This document shows, piece after piece, positions 1 through 4,986 of a DNA stretch of 6,124 nt (positions are counted from its first letter, which is position 1; every line of letters starts with the position of its first letter). The position numbers and the translations under genes are program-made. The stretch comes from Bacteroidales bacterium (GTDB lineage Bacteria > Bacteroidota > Bacteroidia > Bacteroidales > NBLH01), in contig JARGGF010000304.1 of the NCBI GenBank assembly GCA_029210905.1, positions 1 through 6,124 of the forward strand, written 5' to 3'. The notes below the pieces were generated by a model. It was not told the DNA's origin and made no database searches. It saw only the letters and a program-made list of their open reading frames with translations.

Positions 1-11
1 CGTAAGCGATC

Positions 12-140
12 TCACCGAAGGTAATCCGCGTCACTTGTGCTGAGCCTGTCGAAGCATCCGTGTTCCAATTTGAATACATCGTAGATGTTCATGAACGGCG
101 CAAGCCCTGTGCCACCGCTAAAGCTATAGGCGACACGCGG
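12..140 (-). pseudogene. Possible remnant of an FNR-type reductase
   Basis: On the minus strand, 42 codons are open between an in-frame stop at 141-143 and a stop at 12-14. Near the start they read SGGTGLAPFMN. GGTGLAPF is typical of the NAD(P)-binding entry of ferredoxin-NADP-reductase-like oxidoreductases. The frame is cut by stops on both sides, and its downstream third runs through the REP-like motif at 38-56, so it cannot be an intact gene. After the REP-like motif a second frame (VTRITFGEIAY) is open to the window edge, which would fit a frameshift or insertion in a once-coding sequence. A chance match to one short motif is a real alternative. Confidence 0.22.
38..56. repeat. Short REP-like palindromic motif
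   Basis: The 19-mer TGCTGAGCCTGTCGAAGCA has complementary ends (TGCT/AGCA) around a core TGAGCCTGTCGAA. This core, often seen in reverse complement as TTCGACAGGCTCA, is one I recognise as a recurring short intergenic sequence in unrelated bacterial genomes. Only one copy is present here, so the repeat status rests on recognition and not on copies in this window. Its function is not known to me. Confidence 0.5.
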
Positions 141-203
141 TCAACGAAGTTAATAATGAAGGTTAAACAGATCACACATTTGGTTAAATACAAAACTCAA
201 AAT

Positions 204-1598
204 ATGACAGAAAGAACAACTCTAAAAGAAAAAATTGGCTATGGCTTTGGTGATGCAGCATCGTCCATGTTTTGGAAAATCTTCACCTTCTATCTTGCAA
301 TTTTTTATACCGATGTTTTTGGTATCTCTGCTGCTGCAGTCGGTACCATGTTTTTAGTTACACGAATCTGGGATACGGCAAACGACCCAATTATGGGAGT
401 AATATGTGACCGTACAAATTCCAGATACGGTAAATTCAGGCCTTACCTTTTATGGATTGCCGTTCCATTTGGAATAATAGGGGTAATACTATTTACTACA
501 CCCGACTTTGGATTAACGGGCAAACTTGTTTATGCCTATATTACTTACACATTAATGATGATGGCTTATACCGCTATTAATGTTCCTTATGCAAGTTTGT
601 TGGGTGTTATGTCAGGGAATTCCGATGATCGGACAGCACTGGCCTCCTATCGTATGGTTTTTGCATTTGGTGGCAGTTTACTGGTAGTAGCAATTTTTCA
701 GCCACTACTCGATCTTTTTAAAATGAGTTTTGCTGTAACCACCTCTTATCAATTAACAATGGTAGTGGTTGGTGTTTTGGCAGTCATATTTTTCATGTTC
801 ACCTTTTTATGGACACGTGAGCGCATAAAGGTACCTGAAGACCAGGACAATAATCTTAAAGAAGACATAAAGAATTTGCTAAAAAATGCACCCTGGTTTA
901 TATTGTTGGGCGCAGGTGTTATGACCCTGATTTTCAACTCCGTTCGCGATGGTGTTTCGCTTTATTATTTTAAATATTTTATTTTAGATGATACGGCTGT
1001 GACATTCTCAAAAATGACCTTCGCTTATAGCACTGTATTCATTTTATTAGGCCAGGCATTTAATATGTTTGGTGTGATGATGGCAAAACCTGTGTCTGCA
1101 AAAATAGGTAAGCGAAAAACTTTTTTATTTGCGATGTTAATCTCAGCTGTATTAAGTAGCTTGTTCTACATCTGTAACAGGGAATTAGTTGTACTATTAT
1201 TCACACTGCAGGCATTGATTAGCTTTTGTGCAGGTATCATTTTCCCTCTGCTTTGGTCAATGTATGCCGATACTGCTGATTACTCAGAGTTGAAAACCGG
1301 ACGCCGTGCAACCGGCTTGGTATTTTCAGCTTCGAGCATGACACAAAAACTGGGGTGGACACTTGGTGGCTCAATAACTATGTGGTTATTAGCTTTTTAT
1401 GGATTTAAGGCAAATATTGAGCAGGCACCTGAAACTATCAACGGGTTAAAAGTTATGATAAGTTTTATACCGGCTGTTGCAGCAATGTTATCTGCTGCTT
1501 TTATCTTTTTCTATCAACTAAGTGATAAAAAAGTAAAAGAAATAACAGAAGCTTTAGAAGCAAAAAGGGAGCATGTTACGCAATCATCAAATGCATAA
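204..1598 (+). CDS. GPH-family sugar:cation symporter (MFS)
   Basis: Inner-membrane secondary transporter of the glycoside-pentoside-hexuronide:cation symporter family (MelB/XylP/YicJ type), expected to import a sugar or glycoside with Na+ or H+. From the ATG at 204 it is 464 residues, the usual family length, with about 12 hydrophobic segments. Family signatures are clear: GYGFGD (12-17), YTDVFGIS (35-42), RIWDTANDPIMG (54-65) with D57 and D61 matching the cation-site Asp55/Asp59 of MelB, GKFRPYLLW (76-84), NVPYASL, and YADTADYSELKTGRR (from about 354) followed by QKLGWTLGGS. The frame is open back to a GTG at 60 with an internal ATG at 156, but that 48-residue extension comes from GC-rich DNA, is polar and has no family counterpart. 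Family alignment chooses 204, although no Shine-Dalgarno sequence is visible there. Substrate cannot be told: the position matching sugar-binding Asp19 of MelB is Ser here, and no glycosidase gene is adjacent. Confidence 0.93.
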   Translation: MTERTTLKEKIGYGFGDAASSMFWKIFTFYLAIFYTDVFGISAAAVGTMFLVTRIWDTANDPIMGVICDRTNSRYGKFRPYLLWIAVPFGIIGVILFTTPDFGLTGKLVYAYITYTLMMMAYTAINVPYASLLGVMSGNSDDRTALASYRMVFAFGGSLLVVAIFQPLLDLFKMSFAVTTSYQLTMVVVGVLAVIFFMFTFLWTRERIKVPEDQDNNLKEDIKNLLKNAPWFILLGAGVMTLIFNSVRDGVSLYYFKYFILDDTAVTFSKMTFAYSTVFILLGQAFNMFGVMMAKPVSAKIGKRKTFLFAMLISAVLSSLFYICNRELVVLLFTLQALISFCAGIIFPLLWSMYADTADYSELKTGRRATGLVFSASSMTQKLGWTLGGSITMWLLAFYGFKANIEQAPETINGLKVMISFIPAVAAMLSAAFIFFYQLSDKKVKEITEALEAKREHVTQSSNA

Positions 1599-1693
1599 GT
1601 GATAATGACCATATTGTCAATTAGAGAACAGCAGCAATTGGATTATATTAAAAATACATTTTGATGCTTTTTCGCTTTAACCCGAATAATTAT

Positions 1694-1804
1694 CTTCCTT
1701 GAAGGCTTATTCCGTTATCGGTAAGCTCCAAAGGAGCGGGGTCATAAGCCTAGCCAATAGGGTCATGTTTTAATGTGACCCGGAAAATTTGAGCGCAAAG
1801 TGCG
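1694..1804. repeat. Multi-hairpin REP-like intergenic unit
   Basis: Several inverted repeats are packed into 111 bases: CTTC-ctt-GAAG (1694-1704); an 8-bp outer stem AGGCTTAT (1703-1710) with ATAAGCCT (1744-1751); inside it CCG/CGG (1712-1721) and GCTCC-aaa-GGAGC (1725-1737); then GGGTCA (1760-1765) with TGACCC (1776-1781); then CGCA-aag-TGCG (1794-1804). The order small purine-loop hairpin, larger hairpin, small purine-loop hairpin resembles intergenic repeat units that I recall from Bacteroidota and some Planctomycetes genomes. Only one copy is present here, so the repeat assignment is inference. A structured non-coding RNA or the 3' end of the transporter transcript are alternatives. Confidence 0.45.
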
Positions 1805-1883
1805 AAGTCATTTACATTTAAATTCAAGAGATATGTTTTGGATTATGACAAACACCATTTGCGTTTATGCCTGAATGCACCAA

Positions 1884-1912
1884 AAAAAAGAAGGGAATTT
1901 CCCTTCTTTTTT
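1884..1912. terminator. Bidirectional intrinsic terminator
   Basis: A perfect hairpin has the stem GAAGGG (1890-1895) and CCCTTC (1901-1906) with a 5-base loop AATTT, flanked by an A-run on the left (1882-1889) and six Ts on the right (1907-1912). It reads as a GC stem plus U-tract on both strands. It begins 7 bases past the cytochrome stop codon, so it is well placed to end the leftward redox operon (eight-U tract). It can also stop read-through from the transporter gene. Confidence 0.9.
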
Positions 1913-1919
1913 CATAATA

Positions 1920-2330
1920 CTATTTTAAAGTCCTCATAAAGTTAACAAGTAACCACCTGTCGCCTTCTGGAATTTTTTTCTCGAAGTTAGGCATTTCGTC
2001 TTTACCAATAATAGCTTTGTAGTAAAGTTCACCATCAGTCTGACCTTGCACTGCTTTTGATGTAAAATCTCTCATTTCAGTATCTAATTCAGCAGCTTTT
2101 TTACCATCGCCATAACCTTCTTTTCCGTGGCAGGATTTGCAATGTTGAGCCCATAGTGCTTTACCAACGCCACCAACATCACCTTTACCTGCTTTAGGAT
2201 TCTTCATTGTTTTGTACTTTGCAGGTGCATTCCATGCCTGTGCACTGGCATCAGTTGATGGAAATAAAAACAATGCACAACCCACAAATAGTGCAATAAC
2301 AAAAAAATTACGTTTTTTAGAATTCTTCAT
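1920..2330 (-). CDS. Periplasmic monoheme cytochrome c
   Basis: Small exported class I c-type cytochrome of 136 residues, an electron carrier on the outer face of the cytoplasmic membrane. It starts with a Sec signal peptide (basic KNSKKR, hydrophobic 9-23, likely cleavage ASA|QA after residue 30). The single haem site is C64-K-S-C67-H68 followed by GKEGYGDG, and the distal ligand is probably M113 in KDEMPNF. The end, GDRWLLVNFMRTLK, is the usual closing helix of cytochrome c/cbb3-type domains. The mature N-terminus (AWNAPAKYKTMKNP) resembles small cytochromes of Bacteroidota respiratory clusters. The start is supported by AAGGAA (2335-2340) a few bases upstream. It is the last gene of the leftward operon, 164 nt after the anchored protein, and is followed at once by a strong terminator. 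Probable role: electron partner of the NrfD/Fe-S module. A service role to other oxidases or reductases cannot be excluded. Confidence 0.93.
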   Translation of the reverse strand: MKNSKKRNFFVIALFVGCALFLFPSTDASAQAWNAPAKYKTMKNPKAGKGDVGGVGKALWAQHCKSCHGKEGYGDGKKAAELDTEMRDFTSKAVQGQTDGELYYKAIIGKDEMPNFEKKIPEGDRWLLVNFMRTLK

Positions 2331-2392
2331 ATCATTCCTTTTTTTAGTTAATAAACATGTATATAAAACGTGTAATGAAAATTATTAGTATA

Positions 2393-2408
2393 ATATCTGT
2401 ATAGATAT
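2393..2408. promoter_or_regulatory. Palindrome upstream of cytochrome gene
   Basis: ATATCT-gtat-AGATAT is a perfect 6+6 inverted repeat about 63 bases upstream of the cytochrome start codon, in a 164-base gap that is long for an operon. It has the size of a dimeric-regulator operator. On the minus strand a weak -35/-10-like pair (TTGAAG at 2420-2425 and TATACA at 2398-2403, 16 apart) overlaps it. The surroundings are very AT-rich, so chance is a serious alternative, and I cannot name a regulator. Confidence 0.2.
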
Positions 2409-2471
2409 ATTTTTAAATACTTCAATTATCCCAATATTTATTGATTACATGTAAAATTAATAATAATTCGC

Positions 2472-2498
2472 ATAATGAGATATTATTATCCTCATTAT
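2472..2498 (-). other. AT-rich hairpin over a stop codon
   Basis: ATAATGAG (2472-2479) and CTCATTAT (2491-2498) form a perfect 8-bp stem with an 11-base loop. The stop codon of the anchored protein gene (2495-2497) lies within the stem. On the minus strand no U-tract follows, so it is not a standard terminator. It could slow decay or processing of the upstream mRNA segment, or partly attenuate transcription before the cytochrome gene. Confidence 0.4.
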
Positions 2499-3406
2499 TT
2501 CATTTGTTCTGCTCCAATTTTTTTAATCCTGAATATTTTGTAAATCACATAGCCAAAGTGAGACCAAACTCCAGTCATTAGGATTACCAAAGTTACCACC
2601 ATCCAGAAAGGTGCATTATGAGTCCATAATTTTCCTTTAGCGTTTGTGCTTTCTAAGTGCTGAGGCAGCTTAGGTTTACCCCAGGGGATTTTTTCAATTT
2701 TCACTACATTGCCATAGATTTCGCTATCTTTTATCTTAGCAATTATTTGTAGATCACCTAAGGAGTCTCCAGGCAAATTACTGGGAAATTGAATTTCGCA
2801 CACCCCTTCTTCCAGTGGAGCTTTATTAATTAACATATCTCCAAAAAGTGTGGGTACCGAAATATTAACTACCTCTTCATTTAATGGCACCTCCTCCCCT
2901 TCTTCATCCACTTCAAAGGCTTTTACCGAGATGGTTTTTCCATCACTTTTCTGGTTGAATACCAATTCAATGGTGGCGTCTTTAACACTAATATCTTTGC
3001 TTGCTCGTTTTAATGTATCAGTCCCTTTAAATTTTGCAGCATAAAAATAAATGCCAGCGGTATCAGCCTCATGACCTTCGGGAATAACAACAGTGGCTTC
3101 ACCTTTGGCATTTACTTCAACAGTTTGGATCAATTCATCGAGATCGACTCCTGAATAGAAGCTAAGCGACTGATTTTGAACCTGTACAAATTTCTTGTCC
3201 TCTTTATAGCTGAGACTTGCGCTAAGACTTTTTGTACCATCCATGTTATTTGTATAGGATAGTTTTAAATACGTTCTGCTTAACTCCTCCTGAGCTTTTA
3301 AGTTTATGCCGAATGCTAAAATGATAAAACTCAAAAAAGCCAAACGGAAATTAGTTAGCATTAATGATTTTATATTTATTTCCATTTTGTTCTGATTAAT
3401 GTGCAT
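2495..3406 (-). CDS. Exported two-domain protein with C-terminal anchor
   Basis: I do not recognise a named family. The product has up to 303 residues: a signal peptide (hydrophobic about 20-36, probable cleavage after LKAQ at residue 39), a periplasmic beta-rich region of about 230 residues, and one membrane helix near the end (267-289, from PFWMVVTLVI) followed by the basic tail FRIKKIG, giving a periplasmic body with the tail inside. The body appears to be two related domains: about 46-143 and 144-243 share a DG(T/K) turn, alternating beta strands, an acidic hairpin and a late AAK/IAK strand. The only cysteine in the exported part is C203, and there is no haem or Fe-S motif. The start is uncertain: ATGs at 3406, 3385 and 3361 all leave a usable signal peptide and none has a clear Shine-Dalgarno sequence. 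Lying between nrfD and the cytochrome gene, it is probably an assembly or accessory subunit that docks to the membrane complex. That role is inference. Confidence 0.85.
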   Translation of the reverse strand: MHINQNKMEINIKSLMLTNFRLAFLSFIILAFGINLKAQEELSRTYLKLSYTNNMDGTKSLSASLSYKEDKKFVQVQNQSLSFYSGVDLDELIQTVEVNAKGEATVVIPEGHEADTAGIYFYAAKFKGTDTLKRASKDISVKDATIELVFNQKSDGKTISVKAFEVDEEGEEVPLNEEVVNISVPTLFGDMLINKAPLEEGVCEIQFPSNLPGDSLGDLQIIAKIKDSEIYGNVVKIEKIPWGKPKLPQHLESTNAKGKLWTHNAPFWMVVTLVILMTGVWSHFGYVIYKIFRIKKIGAEQMK

Positions 3407-3436
3407 TAAAATTTTCGTTTTAATTTAAAATGTTCA

Positions 3437-3487
3437 GAGTTGTTTTTTTTAGTAATGAAGAAAAATAAGATCTTACAAAAACAACTC
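3437..3487 (-). other. Long intercistronic hairpin after nrfD-like gene
   Basis: GAGTTGTTTTT (3437-3447) and AAAAACAACTC (3477-3487) are perfect 11-bp inverted repeats. Directly inside, GTAA (3452-3455) and TTAC (3473-3476) extend the stem to about 15 bp with a 4-base bulge, closing on a loop of 17 bases. It lies 10 bases after the nrfD-like stop codon and about 30 bases before the next gene's first possible start. Since no U-tract directly follows on the minus strand, mRNA stabilisation, processing or partial attenuation is more likely than full termination. Confidence 0.55.
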
Positions 3488-3497
3488 ATGACTATGA

Positions 3498-4907
3498 CTA
3501 TGCTTTTAGTTGATCTGTCTGAAGATCAACATTCTCAATTGTTTTTTCTTCTTCGTCAAAATCTCTGATTGGGATAATTGGGAAAAACTTTGTTGCAAGT
3601 GTGAACAACAGGCAAAACATTGCTGGTCCGGCGATTGTGAGTGCCCACTCAACCCATGTCATAGAATACCTGATATATTCAGGTCTTAAATCATCAATTG
3701 GGAGTAGTGGTGTTTCCAGGGTAGGAATTACTATAAGGTATCTTTTTACCCACAAAGCCAACACAACAATAACCGCTGAAAATACAATGCTATTAATAGT
3801 AGAGGCTCCTGTCTTTTTTTCAATTATGGTAACGCCTGTAGGAGCCAGCGTAATTCTCATAGTTCGTAACCAGGGAATTCCAATTATTAAAATTGGCAAC
3901 AAAATTCCAACAAAATTGGCAAAAATAAACTGCAAATAATACTGATCTAAATCAAAAAGCTTGATTAATAATTCAGAATCCCATTTTTCAAAACTATACC
4001 AAATGGTGAAATATTCATTAAATGTAAAGTATCCATACAAAGCAGCAAGAATCAGCAGTAAAGTGCCCAATCTTTCAAAGTGTTTTTTAGTAATGTATTC
4101 ATCCAGTTTGTATAATTTCAGATAAATAAACATGATAATAATAACCAATGCAGTGCCTGAATATAGCGAGGCAAAAACAAAGTAAGGCCCAAATATGGTA
4201 CTGTTCCATCCCGGTCTGAGTGTCATACCAAAAATCCACGATAAAATGGTACTTAAGAGAACCGAGATTGGAATTATTATGGCAGCCATAATATCGAGTG
4301 CAAGATTAATGTCTTTATGCTGCCTTGGCTCATCATTATAATTTACTGATAAGATTTTGTAGATTTTATTGCGCCATTTGCCTTTTATCATTCCTGAATC
4401 CCTCAATATGGCAAAGTCACGGATAACTGCAAGGTAAAGGAAAATGACGCTTGCAGTTATAAAAGTTAAAACAGCCAGAACATCCCATGTAATTGGTGAC
4501 TGAATTCTTCCATGAGTAAACAAATGAGTCAGACGATCGAGTCTGCCTATACACAATAATATATATATAGGTCCGATAAGTACTGATATTAGAGTACTTA
4601 GTTCTATAATCCGCATTATGGAACTCCGCCATTTTACACGCAATAGCCTCAAAGTACCTGCAAGAATAGCACCTGCATAGCCCAAACCCATGAAAAATAT
4701 AAAATTAGCAATGTATACCCCCCAAACGACATTATCACGCATTCCAGTTACTATATGTCCATGAATTTCAGTATAAACAAATGCATATATTCCGAAACCA
4801 ATAAGAATTATAAGAAAAGCAATCCATGCTTTTTCCCATTTGCTGGTACCCTCAATCCGGTCAGCAAACATTTTTATCATTTTTTGTTTTCTATCGTCTA
4901 CTTTCAT
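3498..4907 (-). CDS. NrfD-type quinone-interacting membrane subunit
   Basis: Integral membrane protein of the NrfD/PsrC family, the subunit that exchanges electrons between membrane quinone and a periplasmic Fe-S partner. Its 469 residues show ten hydrophobic segments, near 27-46, 60-87, 100-120, 141-163, 203-225, 240-264, 279-300, 325-345, 371-389 and 420-441. Ten helices fit the longer ActC/DsrP/HmcC-like branch better than the eight-helix PsrC. Family features seen are VVWGVYIANFIFFMGLGYAG (60-79), the conserved loop with GRLDRLTHLF and RIQSPITWD (121-142), and RYLIVIPTLETP (389-400) before the last helix. The acidic tail (DFDEEE) is expected in the cytoplasm. The start at 4907 gives a normal N-terminus, although its AGG lies too close to the ATG to be a good Shine-Dalgarno; an ATG nine codons on is possible. 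It follows the Fe-S gene by 79 nt, the usual order for an NrfC/NrfD pair. The catalytic partner is not in view, so the substrate is unknown. Confidence 0.92.
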   Translation of the reverse strand: MKVDDRKQKMIKMFADRIEGTSKWEKAWIAFLIILIGFGIYAFVYTEIHGHIVTGMRDNVVWGVYIANFIFFMGLGYAGAILAGTLRLLRVKWRSSIMRIIELSTLISVLIGPIYILLCIGRLDRLTHLFTHGRIQSPITWDVLAVLTFITASVIFLYLAVIRDFAILRDSGMIKGKWRNKIYKILSVNYNDEPRQHKDINLALDIMAAIIIPISVLLSTILSWIFGMTLRPGWNSTIFGPYFVFASLYSGTALVIIIMFIYLKLYKLDEYITKKHFERLGTLLLILAALYGYFTFNEYFTIWYSFEKWDSELLIKLFDLDQYYLQFIFANFVGILLPILIIGIPWLRTMRITLAPTGVTIIEKKTGASTINSIVFSAVIVVLALWVKRYLIVIPTLETPLLPIDDLRPEYIRYSMTWVEWALTIAGPAMFCLLFTLATKFFPIIPIRDFDEEEKTIENVDLQTDQLKA

Positions 4908-4986
4908 CCTAGTATTTTTTTAAATTATTATTAAAACGGTCAGTTAAGATTCCGCTTCGAATTAAACCAATCATCAGAATGTATGA

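Larger units (their letters stand above)
1..155. other. GC-rich segment left of the transporter gene
   Basis: By hand count, bases 1-150 contain 79 G/C (about 53%), clearly above the AT-rich DNA that follows from about 150 on. No complete gene is visible. It contains the REP-like motif at 38-56, a perfect 10-base palindrome GTTCATGAAC at 87-96, a small CATC/GATG hairpin at 77-87, and a 42-codon minus-strand open stretch that may be a gene remnant. A plus-strand reading frame runs from a GTG at 60 into the transporter, but its first 48 codons look unlike protein from this family. I read the segment as an intergenic or mobile patch, possibly the end of a repeat or gene fragment that extends past the left edge. 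Confidence 0.5.
1599..1919. other. Convergent intergenic region
   Basis: This 321-base gap separates the plus-strand transporter from the minus-strand cytochrome gene. In order it holds a 19-codon frame starting 7 bases after the transporter stop (1605-1664, doubtful), a run of hairpins resembling an intergenic repeat unit (1694-1804), about 80 bases of AT-rich DNA in which I see nothing, and a terminator at 1884-1912. I see no convincing gene in it on either strand. Confidence 0.8.

Noticed and set aside
60..203. N-terminal extension of the transporter from a GTG at 60 or ATG at 156
   Set aside because: The extra residues come from GC-rich, REP-bearing DNA, are polar and have no counterpart in the GPH family. 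The ATG at 204 gives the family's normal N-terminus and length.
749..937. Minus-strand frame of 62 codons inside the transporter gene
   Set aside because: It is antisense to a transporter with clear family motifs and has no independent support.
2268..2330. Cytochrome as a lipoprotein through C18 (FVGC)
   Set aside because: Phe at -3 breaks the lipobox and the residues after C18 are still hydrophobic, whereas ASA|QA further on is a good signal peptidase I site.
2441..2454. FNR/CRP-like box TTGATTACATGTAA
   Set aside because: Only the left half-site fits. The right half lacks ATCAA, and AT-rich DNA gives such matches by chance.
2850..3044. Plus-strand frame of 64 codons inside the anchored protein gene
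   Set aside because: It is antisense to a convincing gene, Ser/Thr-rich from low-complexity complement, with no domain or ribosome site.
3601..3939. Plus-strand open frame of 112 codons opposite the nrfD-like gene
   Set aside because: It lies wholly antisense to a well-supported membrane protein gene, and its composition is what the complement of hydrophobic codons would give.
4417..4632. Minus-strand frame of 71 codons overlapping the nrfD-like gene
   Set aside because: It is an alternative frame within conserved transmembrane coding sequence; its several Cys residues form no recognisable motif.
4908..4986. Weak hairpin GATTC/GAATT between the Fe-S and nrfD-like genes
   Set aside because: Five pairs including one G-U and no U-tract, so it is not distinguishable from chance.
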